A stretch of 64,000 nt of DNA from Halovulum dunhuangense (GTDB taxonomy: Bacteria > Pseudomonadota > Alphaproteobacteria > Rhodobacterales > Rhodobacteraceae), in assembly GCF_013093415.1 (NCBI RefSeq), contig NZ_JABFBC010000003.1, forward strand, positions 124,001-188,000, written 5' to 3'. Shown here piece by piece: positions 47,047 through 56,147 of the stretch. A program made the translations under genes and the position numbers. Numbering within the stretch: position 1 is the first letter of the stretch; every line of letters starts with the position of its first letter. Under the pieces are notes generated by a model. It was not told the origin of the DNA, searched no databases, and saw nothing but the letters and a program-made list of their open reading frames with translations.

Positions 47047-49212
47047 TCAGGAAACAATCCGGGCAAGGCCGGTGGCATGTGCTTCCTTGAGGGCGGCAAG
47101 GGTCAGCCGGCTGTCGCCGAGCCGGATCTCGGGCCCGCCGAAGCTGCCGATCTGCGTGGCCTTGACGCCCCGTTCCGATGCGAGCGCGAGAAGCCCCGCC
47201 ACGTCGCCCGACGCCACGGCCAGAAGGTAGCGGCCCTGATCCTCGCCGAACAGGGCGCGGATGCCCGAGAGCGTCACCTCGACACCGGTGTCGGCGGCGA
47301 GCGCCATTTCGGCGGCGGCGACGGCGATGCCGCCATCGGCCACGTCATGCGCCGCCGCGAGCATGCCGGCATCGCGCGCGGCGGTGACGACGGCGGCGGC
47401 GGATTTCTCGGCGGCGAGGTCCACTTCGGGGGCGTCGCCGCCCTCGTCGCCCATGATCTCGAAGGCGAAGGCCGAGGCGCCCAGATGGCCGCGCGTCTCT
47501 CCCAGGGCGATCAGCGTGTCGCCGGCGCGGGCCTGGGTGCCGATCAGGTCTTCGAGCCGGGGCAGGAGGCCGACCGCACCGATGGTGGGCGTGGGCAGGA
47601 TCGCCTGGCCGTCCGTCTCGTTGTAAAGGCTCACATTGCCGGACACGACCGGCATGTCGAGGGCGGCGCAGGCCTCGCCTATGCCCTTCAGGCAGCCCAC
47701 CAGCTGGCCCATGATCTCGGGCTTTTCGGGGTTGCCGAAATTCAGGTTGTCGGTCACGGCGAGCGGTTTCGCGCCGGTGGCTGTCAGGTTGCGGAACGCC
47801 TCGGCCACCGCCTGCTTGCCGCCCTGGTAGGGGTTGGCGCGGCAGTAGCGCGGCGTCACGTCGGAGGTGAAGGCCAGCGCCTTGCCGGTGCCGTGGATGC
47901 GCACGACGCCCGCATCCGAGCCGGGGCGGCGGACGGTGTCGGCGCCGACGGTGGTATCGTACTGTTCCCAGACCCAGGCGCGGGAGGCGAAGTTCGGGCC
48001 CGCCATCAGGCGCATGAGCGCGTCGGCCGCGTCGATTTCGGGCACCGGGCCAAGCGGCGCGGGGGTGGGGGTGTCGACCCAGGGGCGGTCGTATTCGGGC
48101 GCCTCGCCCGAAAGGGCGCGCAGGGGCAGGTCGGCCTTGATCTCGCCGTTCATGCAGACGAGGAAGCGGTCCTCGGGGATCGTCTCGCCGATGATGGCGA
48201 AATCCAGGTCCCACTTGTCGAACACCGCTTTCGCCGCCTCTTCCCGGGCCGGGTCGAGGACCATGAGCATCCGCTCCTGGCTTTCGGAGAGCATCATCTC
48301 GTAGGCGGTCATGTTCTCTTCGCGGACCGGCACCTTTTCCAGATCGAGCCGGATGCCGAGGCCGCCCTTGTCGCCCATCTCGACCGCCGAGCAGGTCAGG
48401 CCGGCCGCGCCCATGTCCTGGATGGAGATGACGGCGCCGGTGGCCATCAGTTCCATGCATGCCTCCATAAGGCGCTTTTCGGTGAAGGGGTCGCCGACCT
48501 GCACGGTGGGGCGCTTTTCCTCGATGGTGTCGTCGAATTCGGCCGAGGCCATGGTCGCCCCGCCGACCCCGTCGCGGCCCGTCTTGGCGCCCAGATAGAC
48601 GACCGGGCGGCCAACGCCGCTGGCGGCGGAGTAGAAGATGCTGTCCGCGTCGGCGAGGCCGGCCGCGAAGGCGTTCACGAGGCAGTTGCCGTTATACGCG
48701 CGGTGGAAGCGCAATTCGCCCGCGACCGTGGGTACGCCGAAGCAGTTGCCGTAGCCGCCGATGCCCGCGACGACGCCGTTGACCAGGCTTTTCGTCCTGG
48801 GGTGGTCGGGGCTGCCGAAGCTGAGCGCGTTCATAGCGGCGATCGGGCGCGCGCCCATGGTGAACACGTCGCGCAGGATGCCGCCCACGCCCGTGGCCGC
48901 GCCCTGGTAGGGTTCGATGTAGGAGGGGTGGTTGTGGCTTTCCATCTTGAACACCACCGCCTGCCCGTCGCCGATGTCCACGACGCCCGCATTCTCGCCG
49001 GGGCCGCAGATGACCTGCGGGCCGGTGGTGGGCAGGGTGCGCAGCCATTTCTTGGAGGACTTGTAGGAACAGTGCTCGTTCCACATGGCCGAGAAGATGC
49101 CCAGCTCGGTGAAGTTCGGCGCGCGGTTCAGAAGCCGGATGATGCGCTGGTATTCGTCGGGCTTGAGCCCGTGTGCTGCGACCAGTTCGTCGGTGATCTG
49201 CGGTTCGCTCAC
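47047..49212 (-). CDS. purL: Phosphoribosylformylglycinamidine synthase subunit PurL
   Basis: 721 aa, the small PurL that needs separate PurS and Pur[19 protein letters not shown] and [18 protein letters not shown] are family motifs. ATP-dependent amidation in purine synthesis. GTG start preceded by AAAGGGA. PurS/PurQ are not in the window. Confidence 0.97.
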   Translation of the reverse strand: MSEPQITDELVAAHGLKPDEYQRIIRLLNRAPNFTELGIFSAMWNEHCSYKSSKKWLRTLPTTGPQVICGPGENAGVVDIGDGQAVVFKMESHNHPSYIEPYQGAATGVGGILRDVFTMGARPIAAMNALSFGSPDHPRTKSLVNGVVAGIGGYGNCFGVPTVAGELRFHRAYNGNCLVNAFAAGLADADSIFYSAASGVGRPVVYLGAKTGRDGVGGATMASAEFDDTIEEKRPTVQVGDPFTEKRLMEACMELMATGAVISIQDMGAAGLTCSAVEMGDKGGLGIRLDLEKVPVREENMTAYEMMLSESQERMLMVLDPAREEAAKAVFDKWDLDFAIIGETIPEDRFLVCMNGEIKADLPLRALSGEAPEYDRPWVDTPTPAPLGPVPEIDAADALMRLMAGPNFASRAWVWEQYDTTVGADTVRRPGSDAGVVRIHGTGKALAFTSDVTPRYCRANPYQGGKQAVAEAFRNLTATGAKPLAVTDNLNFGNPEKPEIMGQLVGCLKGIGEACAALDMPVVSGNVSLYNETDGQAILPTPTIGAVGLLPRLEDLIGTQARAGDTLIALGETRGHLGASAFAFEIMGDEGGDAPEVDLAAEKSAAAVVTAARDAGMLAAAHDVADGGIAVAAAEMALAADTGVEVTLSGIRALFGEDQGRYLLAVASGDVAGLLALASERGVKATQIGSFGGPEIRLGDSRLTLAALKEAHATGLARIVS

Positions 49213-49302
49213 GGTGCCGTCCCTTTCCGCCAGCTTCGGGCCTGCGCCCGGTCGCGCTTCTCTTAGGACAGACGCCGGTCAAGGGAAAGGGGCGGCACGC
49301 GC

Positions 49303-49339
49303 GAAAACGGGGCGGGCGCCGCCCTGGGACGGCGCCCGC
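49303..49339 (-). terminator. Terminator after the glycine-rich protein gene
   Basis: GCGGGCGCC (49312-49320) pairs with GGCGCCCGC (49331-49339); CCCGTTTTC follows on the minus strand, 18 bases after the stop. Confidence 0.75.
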
Positions 49340-49356
49340 GCGGGGGGAATGCCCGA

Positions 49357-50076
49357 TCAGCGACGCGCGGAGGCGAGGAAGCTGTTCGAGCGCATGTTCA
49401 TCAGCACCTCGCCCGAACGCACGACCGGGTCGTTGAGCACGACGAAGATGATCTGCTGCGACAGGCCCAGCGCAGGGTTCGGCATCAGGCGCACGGTGAT
49501 CCGGTCGCCGTTGATCTGGGCGACTTCCTGGATGAAGCCGAGGTTCATGCGGTCGGTAGAGACCAGGGTCGCGCCCATCAGGTTCTGGGCGACCGGCATC
49601 TGCATGATCTGCTCGGGCGACAGGCGCGTGATGGTGTCCTGGTCGTCCATGCCGTTCATGCCGCCGGGTCCGCCAGTGCCGGGCATGCCGCCACCGCCAC
49701 CCGCCATGCCGCCGCCGCCCGTGCCACCGCCGCCGCCGCCGCCGCCGCCGCCCGTGCCGCCGCCGCCGATGCCGACATCGGCATCGGCAAGTCCGCCGGA
49801 GCCGCCGACATTGACATCGGCATTCAGGCCATCCGAGCCGCCGACACTGGCATCGACATCCGCAAGGCCACCCGAGCCGCCGACATTGGCACTGGCGTTG
49901 ACCCCGCTGTCGCCGCCGATCGACGCGTCGACACCGAGACCGTCATCGGTGCTGACATCCACCGAGATGCCGCCGATATCGATCCCGATCGCCGCCGCGG
50001 AAGTCGCTGTCATGGTAACGGCGCCCAGCAGGGCCAGAGTTGCCGCCGAGTTTCTCAAGAGATTTGCACTTTTCAT
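49357..50076 (-). CDS. Secreted glycine-rich repeat protein, PRC-barrel-like C-terminus
   Basis: 239 aa. A signal peptide ends near ATSAAA (27-29). Residues about 49-102 are imperfect 12-14-residue repeats of the type VGGSGGLADVDAS. Residues 103-139 are nearly pure Gly with a few Thr, Met and Pro. The C-terminal 90 residues (SPEQIMQMPVAQNLMGATL, then GFIQEVAQINGDRITVRL) look like a PRC-barrel fold. GGAGG five bases upstream sets the ATG at 50076. Function unknown; a surface or periplasmic structural protein is plausible. Confidence 0.75.
   Translation of the reverse strand: MKSANLLRNSAATLALLGAVTMTATSAAAIGIDIGGISVDVSTDDGLGVDASIGGDSGVNASANVGGSGGLADVDASVGGSDGLNADVNVGGSGGLADADVGIGGGGTGGGGGGGGGGTGGGGMAGGGGGMPGTGGPGGMNGMDDQDTITRLSPEQIMQMPVAQNLMGATLVSTDRMNLGFIQEVAQINGDRITVRLMPNPALGLSQQIIFVVLNDPVVRSGEVLMNMRSNSFLASARR
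49660..49932 (-). repeat. Repeat and poly-glycine tract in the secreted protein gene
   Basis: 49771-49932 encodes the Val-Gly-Gly-Ser-type repeats. 49660-49770 encodes runs of up to ten Gly, mostly GGC/GGT codons, seen as GCC/GCCGCC runs on the + strand. Prone to in-frame length change. Confidence 0.8.
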
Positions 50077-50225
50077 AATCGCCTCCAGTCCAAGAAACGT
50101 GGTTTGTTGCACCGGATCCACCACAGCCTCCGGTTTCATCGCGTGCTTTTGGAGCCACATGAGACGCGACGAAAAGCGGCTCGGGTTTGTTTCAGGGAGC
50201 GAGAAAATAATTGGACGGGAGTGGA

Positions 50226-50328
50226 TCAAAGCTTTGAAAGTCAGGGAAAAAAATTTCCAGTTTCCGCGAATAAAGCACGCGGATCATGCCTGTTCATGCG
50301 TCACATATTAAGATCAGGATCTGAATAT
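50226..50328. promoter_or_regulatory. AT-rich region with three palindromes upstream of the glycine-rich gene
   Basis: TCAAAGCTTTGA (50226-50237), GGAAA-AAAA-TTTCC (50245-50258) and a 24-bp element ATATT-A-AGATC-AG-GATCT-G-AATAT (50305-50328). In the 508-base gap (50077-50584) these stand out from the GC-rich surroundings. Likely control region; no regulator known. Confidence 0.5.
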
Positions 50329-50428
50329 ATCGCCTTTCCGCGCCGACATTGCCCGCTGGCAGGCCATGGGGCCGGGAATAGGGAAAAGGGGCGGGCCGGA
50401 TCGTTGGGCAGGGGCGTGGCCGCTGGCC

Positions 50429-50457
50429 AAAAAAAAGGCCGAGCACAAGGCCCGGCC
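50429..50457 (-). terminator. Strong terminator downstream of lysR, end of candidate sRNA
   Basis: Minus strand: GGCCG (50453-50457) pairs with CGGCC (50437-50441), extended by three pairs including one G-U, 5-base loop, then eight T. Confidence 0.85.
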
Positions 50458-50498
50458 CAAGTCCAACAGGGAGGTGAGGTGCGTCTCCGCAACCTCGA
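50430..50498 (-). ncRNA. Candidate small RNA in the lysR 3' region
   Basis: About 69 bases. From 5' to 3': a hairpin GAGGT(T)GCG-GAGA-CGC-ACCTC (50476-50496) with a GNRA loop; an unpaired ACCTCCC (50469-50475) similar to the 16S anti-Shine-Dalgarno end; a short linker; a strong terminator. A promoter with perfect spacing lies directly upstream. This layout is typical of alphaproteobacterial trans-acting sRNAs that expose CCUCC. No protein frame fits. Prediction only. Confidence 0.55.
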
Positions 50499-50503
50499 GA
50501 GGC

Positions 50504-50532
50504 GATATAGACAGCGGTGCCGGCCCATACAA
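50504..50532 (-). promoter_or_regulatory. Putative promoter of the candidate sRNA
   Basis: Minus strand TTGTAT (50527-50532), 17-base spacer, TATATC (50504-50509). Start predicted near 50497. It lies 53 bases after the lysR stop. Confidence 0.55.
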
Positions 50533-50584
50533 GGATTATCGTATCCCTTTGGATGCATAGCCGAGGCGCGCCTGGCGCATGGCT

Positions 50585-51517
50585 TCAGGAGAAGCGCGAG
50601 AGGGCTTCCTCGGGGATGGCGAGCAGCGTCTCGTTCTGGCGCTTGAAGAGGGTGATCTCCTCGATCAGGAAGTCGCGGAACGCGGCGACGCGCTTGGATT
50701 GGCGCAGCTCGACCGGGTAGGCGATGTAGACCGGGATCGCCTTGCTCATCTCTTCCGGCAGCACGTTCACCAGCTGGGGAAAATCGGTGATGAGGTAGTT
50801 GGGCAGCGACCCGATGCCGAGGTCGTTCACCACCGCCTGCAGGATCCCGAAATAATTGTTCACCGTCAGGTGGCTTGCGTGTTCCGCGCTGAGGAAGGGG
50901 GCCATCCATGTCTGGCCCGCGCTGACCTGCCGGCTGGTCGGGCTTTGCGAGATGATGCGATGCGTGGCCAGATCCTCGACGGTCCTGGGTTCGCCAAAGG
51001 CCTCGATGTAGTTGCGCGAGGCGTAGAACTTGATCACCACATCCATCAGGCGGCGGCGGATCAGGTCGGCCTGGCTCGGTTCCTTCATGCGTACGGCGAC
51101 ATCGGCCTCGCGCATGGGCAGGTCGAGCACGCGTTCCTCGAGGATGAGGTCGATCTTGAGATTGGGGTAGCGTTCGTAGAGGCGCTTGAGCCGGGGGGCG
51201 AGCCACATGGTGCCGAAGCCGGTGGTCGTGGTCACGCGCAACTCGCCATAGATCGTGTCCGAGCTGTCGCGGATGCGCGCCGTGGCCGATTCCAGCCGCT
51301 TGCGCATGGATTTCGTCGCCTCGAACAGCAGCTCGCCCTGTTCGGTCAGGATCAGCCCGCGGGCATGGCGGTGGAAGAGCGTCACGCCCAGCGATTCCTC
51401 GAGCGCGCGGATCTGGCGGCTGACGGCGGACTGGCTGAGCAGCAGCGTGTCGCCGGCATGGGTCAGCGATCCCGCATCCGCCACGGCGTGGAAGATCCTC
51501 AGCTTGTCCCAGTCCAT
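50585..51517 (-). CDS. LysR family transcriptional regulator
   Basis: 310 aa. Winged HTH at 1-60 (LSQSAVSRQIRALEESLGVTLFHRHARGL) and a periplasmic-binding-type effector domain. Divergent from the indolepyruvate oxidoreductase gene, so it may regulate it. ATG 51517 preferred; a GTG one codon earlier is closer to GGAGGG. The effector is unknown. Confidence 0.92.
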   Translation of the reverse strand: MDWDKLRIFHAVADAGSLTHAGDTLLLSQSAVSRQIRALEESLGVTLFHRHARGLILTEQGELLFEATKSMRKRLESATARIRDSSDTIYGELRVTTTTGFGTMWLAPRLKRLYERYPNLKIDLILEERVLDLPMREADVAVRMKEPSQADLIRRRLMDVVIKFYASRNYIEAFGEPRTVEDLATHRIISQSPTSRQVSAGQTWMAPFLSAEHASHLTVNNYFGILQAVVNDLGIGSLPNYLITDFPQLVNVLPEEMSKAIPVYIAYPVELRQSKRVAAFRDFLIEEITLFKRQNETLLAIPEEALSRFS

Positions 51518-51654
51518 CACGGCGCGGCCCTCCTGTCGGGTTGCGGAGTTGTGAAAACGGCCCTCCGCCTGACGGTGTTATTGCGTCAAAAGCGCGCCGA
51601 ATAAAGCTTTGTTTCTTTTTGGAGGCTTGAGGCGCGGGTGCGTGTTTTTCCGTT

Positions 51655-51682
51655 TTGTGTGCGGAAGGAACGGACGGATAAT
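51655..51682 (+). promoter_or_regulatory. Putative promoter of the indolepyruvate oxidoreductase gene
   Basis: TTGTGT (51655-51660) and GATAAT (51677-51682), 16 bases apart, 29 bases before the ATG. The divergent lysR promoter should share this 194-base interval. Confidence 0.4.
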
Positions 51683-51711
51683 CGGGGTGGAGCAGGCGAA
51701 GGGAGGCCCCC

Positions 51712-54700
51712 ATGACCCTTCAGGACGTCACACTTTCGGATCGGTTCGACCTGACGAAGCGGCGGGTGCTGCTGAGCGGGATCCAGGCGCTGGTGCGGCT
51801 GCCGCTGATGCAGGCGGCGCGGGACCGCGCGGCGGGGCACCGGACGGCCGGATATGTCACGGGCTATCGCGGCTCGCCGCTCGGGGGGGTCGATCAGCAG
51901 ATGATGCGGGCGGGCAAGGAACTGGCCGCGCACGAGGTCGTGTTCAATCCCGGGCTGAACGAGGATCTGGCCGCCACCGCGCTGTGGGGAACGCAGCAGG
52001 CGCATCTGCGGGGCGAGGGCACCCATGAGGGGGTGTTCGGCCTGTGGTACGGCAAGGGGCCGGGGGTGGACCGTTCGGGCGACGTGTTCCGGCATGCGAA
52101 CATGGCCGGCACCGCGCCGCTGGGCGGCGTGCTGGTCTGCATGGGCGACGATCACACGGGCGAATCCTCGACCGTGCTGCATCATTCGGAATTCGCGCTG
52201 GTCGATGCCTTGATGCCCATTCTCAGCCCCGCGGGGGTGCAGGAGGTGCTGGATTACGGGCTGCTGGGCTGGGCGCTGAGCCGCTACAGCGGGGCCTGGG
52301 TCGGGCTGAAATGCGTCAAGGACACGATCGAGGTGAGCGAGGTCGTGAACGGTGATCCGCACCGGCTGTCGATCGCGCTGCCGGATGATTTCCCGATGCC
52401 CGAGGATGGCGTCAGCATCCGGCTGGGCGACACGCCCGCCGCGCAGGAGGCGCGGCTGCACGATACCAAGCGCTTCGCCGCCGAGGCCTTCGCGCGGGCC
52501 AACCGCATCGACCGGCGGGTGCATGGACGGGCGGGGGCGCGCATCGGGATCGTGTCGTCCGGCAAGAGCTGGCTCGACACGGTGCATGCGCTGGACCTGC
52601 TGGGGATCGGCGCCGAGGAGGCCGAGCGGCTGGGGATCACCACCTACAAGGTGGGGATGGTCTGGCCGCTGGATACGCGATCCTTCGCCGAATGGGCCGA
52701 GGGGCTGGATCTGATCATCGTCGTCGAGGAGAAGCGCAAGCTGATCGAGGTCGAGATCAAGGAAGCCATCTTCAACGACCGGCGCGGGCGACGGGTGATC
52801 GGCTGGAAGGACGAGGCCGGCAATACCGTGTTCTCGGTCAAGGGTGCGCTCGATCCGGTGCTGATCGCCAGCCGGCTGGGCGGGCTTCTGGCGGCCGAGG
52901 GGATCAGCACGGACGACATGCGCGCGCGGCTGGCGCGGATCGAGGGCGCGCTGGGGGCGGCCAACGCCCCCGACATCGCGCAGCGCCAGCCCTGGTTCTG
53001 CTCGGGTTGTCCGCACAACAGCTCTACGAAGCTGCCCGAGGGGGCGCGGGCCTATGCGGGGATCGGCTGCCATTACATGGTGCAGTGGATGGACCGGGAG
53101 ACGACGGGCTTCACCCATATGGGCGGCGAGGGTGCGAACTGGATCGGCGAGGCGCCGTTCTCGAAAAGAAAGCATGTGTTCCAGAACCTTGGCGATGGAA
53201 CCTACAACCACTCCGGGGTTCAGGCGATCCGCGCGGCGCTGGCTGCGGGGACGAACATCACCTTCAAGATCCTCTACAATGACGCCGTCGCCATGACCGG
53301 CGGCCAGCCCAATGATGGCGGGTTGTCGCCCCAGCAGATCGCGCGCGAATTGCTGGCAATGGGTGTGAAGAAAGTGGTGGGAGTCTTTGATCCCAAAGAG
53401 GAAATCGACCCGAAAAGCTTTCCCGCCGGAATCGAGATGCGGGTGCGGGACGACCTGATGGCGGTGCAGCGCCAATTGCAGGAGATCCCGGGCGTGACCG
53501 CGATCCTGTATATCCAGACCTGCGCCGCGGAAAAGCGCCGGCGGCGGAAGCGCGGGCGGTTCCCCGATCCCGACATGCGCGTTTTCATCAATCCCGATGT
53601 CTGCGAGGGGTGCGGCGATTGCGGGGTGCAGTCGAACTGCGTCTCGATCCTGCCGCTCGACACCCCCTTCGGGCGCAAGCGCCAGATCGACCAGTCCGCC
53701 TGCAACAAGGATTTCAGCTGTCTCAAGGGCTTCTGCCCCAGCTTCGTCACGCTGGAGGGCGCGAAGCCGCGCAAGGCCGAGGCGCGCGACCTGGTGATCC
53801 CGGCGCTGCCCGCGCCGCGTCTGCCGCAGATCCGGGGCACCCACAACATCGTGGTCACGGGCGTAGGCGGCACGGGCGTCGTGACGGTGGGCGCGCTTCT
53901 TGGCATGGCCGCGCATCTGGAGGGCAAGGGCGCGGGCGTGATGGAGATGGCGGGCCTGGCGCAGAAGGGCGGCGCCGTTCATATCCATGCGCGCATCGCG
54001 GAAAAGCCGGGCGACATCAACGCGGTGCGGGTCGCGGTTGGCGAGGCGGATGCGCTGATCGGGGGCGATCTGGTGGTGTCGGCGGGCGCCAGGACGCTGG
54101 CGCTGCTGGCGCGCGGGCGGACACGGGCCGTGCTGAACACCCACGAGATCACGACCGGCGCCTTTACCCGCGATCCCGGCTTCCGCTTGCCGGTGGACCG
54201 GCTGTCGCTGGCGCTGCGGGGGCGGATCGGGGATGCGGCCGTATCGGCGCTGGACGCGACGCGGCTGGCTGCGGAGATCCTGGGCGATGCGATCTACGCC
54301 AACGTGCTGATGCTGGGGGCCGCCTGGCAGGCGGGGCTGGTGCCGTTGAGCGAGGCGGCGCTGCTGCGGGCGATCGAGCTGAACGGCGCGGGCGTGGAGG
54401 GCAACCTGCGGGCCTTTCACCTGGGCCGCTGGGCGCTGGCGGAGCCTGCGGCGGTGATGGCGCTGCTGCACCCCGAGGAAGCGGCGGAGGAGGAGGACCT
54501 GCCGGCAATCGTCGCGCGGCGCGTGGCGCATCTGGAGAAGTACCAGTCGGCCCGGCTAGGCCGGCGCTATGCGGCGCTGGTCGCCCGGGCCGAGGCCTGC
54601 GATCCCGGTTTCGGCAAGGCGGTGGCAAGAGGCTATCACAAGCTCTTGGCCTACAAGGACGAATACGAGGTGGCCCGGCTGCACCACGAGACGCTGGAGC

Positions 54701-55128
54701 GTGCGGTGGCCGAGCATTTTACGGACGTTCGCGCGATGCGGTTCCACCTGGCGCCGCCCATCCTGGGCCGCCGCGATGCAGAGGGGCGGCCGATCAAGTC
54801 CGAGTTCGGGCCCTGGATGCTGCGCGTCTTCGGGGTGCTGGCGCGGCTGAAGCTGCTGCGCGGCACGCCGCTCGATCCGTTCGGCCGCACCGATGAGCGG
54901 CGGATGGAGCGGCAGTCGATCCGCGACTACGAGGCCGAGATCGAGACGCTGATCGCGGGCTGGCGCGACGCGCGGCGGGATGCGGCCATCGCGCTTGCCG
55001 AACTGCCGTTGCAGATCCGCGGCTTTGGCCATGTGAAGCAGGCGGCGGCGGCGGCGGCGGCAGTTCGGCGGGCCGAGCTGCGCGCCGCGTGGGACGCGCC
55101 CGAGACGGTTCCGCGCGCCGCCGAGTAG
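51712..55128 (+). CDS. Indolepyruvate ferredoxin oxidoreductase, fused subunits
   Basis: 1138 aa. An alpha-type ThDP enzyme (GYRGSPLGGVDQQM at 40-53), a ThDP C-domain near 430-560, a ferredoxin-like Cys cluster at about 630-675 (CEGCGDCGVQSNC and a second Cys set), a gamma domain with GVGGTGVVTVG near 715, and a DUF6537-type tail. Oxidatively decarboxylates aryl- or branched-chain pyruvates to acyl-CoA with ferredoxin. The fused aerobic-type enzyme is common in proteobacteria. GGGAGG precedes the ATG. Confidence 0.93.
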   Translation: MTLQDVTLSDRFDLTKRRVLLSGIQALVRLPLMQAARDRAAGHRTAGYVTGYRGSPLGGVDQQMMRAGKELAAHEVVFNPGLNEDLAATALWGTQQAHLRGEGTHEGVFGLWYGKGPGVDRSGDVFRHANMAGTAPLGGVLVCMGDDHTGESSTVLHHSEFALVDALMPILSPAGVQEVLDYGLLGWALSRYSGAWVGLKCVKDTIEVSEVVNGDPHRLSIALPDDFPMPEDGVSIRLGDTPAAQEARLHDTKRFAAEAFARANRIDRRVHGRAGARIGIVSSGKSWLDTVHALDLLGIGAEEAERLGITTYKVGMVWPLDTRSFAEWAEGLDLIIVVEEKRKLIEVEIKEAIFNDRRGRRVIGWKDEAGNTVFSVKGALDPVLIASRLGGLLAAEGISTDDMRARLARIEGALGAANAPDIAQRQPWFCSGCPHNSSTKLPEGARAYAGIGCHYMVQWMDRETTGFTHMGGEGANWIGEAPFSKRKHVFQNLGDGTYNHSGVQAIRAALAAGTNITFKILYNDAVAMTGGQPNDGGLSPQQIARELLAMGVKKVVGVFDPKEEIDPKSFPAGIEMRVRDDLMAVQRQLQEIPGVTAILYIQTCAAEKRRRRKRGRFPDPDMRVFINPDVCEGCGDCGVQSNCVSILPLDTPFGRKRQIDQSACNKDFSCLKGFCPSFVTLEGAKPRKAEARDLVIPALPAPRLPQIRGTHNIVVTGVGGTGVVTVGALLGMAAHLEGKGAGVMEMAGLAQKGGAVHIHARIAEKPGDINAVRVAVGEADALIGGDLVVSAGARTLALLARGRTRAVLNTHEITTGAFTRDPGFRLPVDRLSLALRGRIGDAAVSALDATRLAAEILGDAIYANVLMLGAAWQAGLVPLSEAALLRAIELNGAGVEGNLRAFHLGRWALAEPAAVMALLHPEEAAEEEDLPAIVARRVAHLEKYQSARLGRRYAALVARAEACDPGFGKAVARGYHKLLAYKDEYEVARLHHETLERAVAEHFTDVRAMRFHLAPPILGRRDAEGRPIKSEFGPWMLRVFGVLARLKLLRGTPLDPFGRTDERRMERQSIRDYEAEIETLIAGWRDARRDAAIALAELPLQIRGFGHVKQAAAAAAAVRRAELRAAWDAPETVPRAAE

Positions 55129-55155
55129 CGACCGCGAAAGATGGGAGGGCACATG

Positions 55156-55860
55156 ATGAGTGACTATCCCGCCTACAGCCGGGCCGAGCGCCTGTCGGAT
55201 GCGGCGATCCATGTGGCTGGCGTCGCGGCCGGCATGGTCGGGGCCGGCGTGATCGTGGCACTTGCCCTGCGCTGGTCGGACAGCCCCTGGGTCTGGCTGG
55301 GCGCGGGGGTCTACGCGCTGTGCCTGGTTGCGATGCTGCTTGCCTCTGCGCTGTATCACCTGACGCCGGTCGAGCACTGGCGGGGCCTTTTGCAGCGGCT
55401 CGACCATTCGGCCATCTACGTCAAGATCGCGGGCACCTATACGCCCTTTACCGCGCTGGCGGGGACGGGGCCGGGGCTGCTTGCCTCCTTGTGGGGGGCG
55501 GCGCTGCTGGGCACGGCGATCCGGATGCTGGCGCCGGGGCGCTTCGTGTGGCTGGCGCTGGGGCTTTATCTGGGCATGGGCTGGGCCGGGGTGGTGGCGG
55601 GGGGCGACCTGATCGCGGCGCTCGAGCCGCGTACCGTCACGCTGATGGTCGCGGGCGGGCTGCTTTACACCGGGGGGATGCTGTTCTTCCTGTGGGAAAG
55701 GCTGCCCTTCCACAACACGATCTGGCACGGCTTCGTGCTGGTCGCGACGGCCATCTTCTACGCCGCGCTGCTGGTGGAGTTGTCGGACGAGCGGGCGCCC
55801 GCCTCAGCCCTTGCGGATCAGCCAGACCTGGCGCGGGAAGCCGTCCTCGCGCCCCTCTAG
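55156..55860 (+). CDS. Hemolysin III family (TrhA/PAQR-like) membrane protein
   Basis: 234 aa with about seven membrane segments. SALYHLTPVEHW, LDHSAIYVKIAGTYTPF and FHNTIWHGFVL carry the family's conserved Ser, Asp and His residues, probably a metal site. Function is unsettled (membrane homeostasis). ATG 55156 has GGAGGG six bases upstream. The last 57 bases overlap tusA on the other strand. Confidence 0.9.
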   Translation: MSDYPAYSRAERLSDAAIHVAGVAAGMVGAGVIVALALRWSDSPWVWLGAGVYALCLVAMLLASALYHLTPVEHWRGLLQRLDHSAIYVKIAGTYTPFTALAGTGPGLLASLWGAALLGTAIRMLAPGRFVWLALGLYLGMGWAGVVAGGDLIAALEPRTVTLMVAGGLLYTGGMLFFLWERLPFHNTIWHGFVLVATAIFYAALLVELSDERAPASALADQPDLAREAVLAPL

Positions 55861-56034
55861 CAGGGTGTGGCCCTGTTCGGTGCAGAAATGCGGCACGTCC
55901 ACCAGCGCCGCCGGGTCGTCGGTCACGGCGCGCAACACCTCGCCCGTCCGAAGCGCCGAGAGCCGCTTGCGGATCCTGAGCACGGGAAGCGGGCACAAGA
56001 GCCCCGCCGCGTCGAGTTCGTCCTGCCAGTCCAT
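55804..56034 (-). CDS. TusA family sulfurtransferase
   Basis: 76 aa. Cys14 in LCPLPVLRIRK is the persulfide carrier of the CPxP motif. The family moves sulfur for tRNA thiolation or cofactor synthesis. It converges on, and overlaps by 57 bp, the hemolysin III family gene. Typical TusA length and fold pattern support it being real. Confidence 0.9.
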   Translation of the reverse strand: MDWQDELDAAGLLCPLPVLRIRKRLSALRTGEVLRAVTDDPAALVDVPHFCTEQGHTLLEGREDGFPRQVWLIRKG

Positions 56035-56147
56035 GCGCGAGAGCTAGCCTTTGGTCTTGCCTCTGTCCACGCGAATGTGACAGGCGGTCCGCGTGACCTG
56101 TCCGATCCGCTGGGATAAGACGGGCGAGGCAAGGGACAAGGGGCCAG

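Noticed and set aside
50314-50532. 72-codon minus-strand frame after lysR
   Set aside because: No ribosome site, low-complexity product, and the interval is better explained by promoter, hairpin and terminator of a small RNA.
50536-50580. 14-codon frame starting 4 bases after the lysR stop on the minus strand
   Set aside because: Very short with a poor ribosome site; no way to support it without conservation data.
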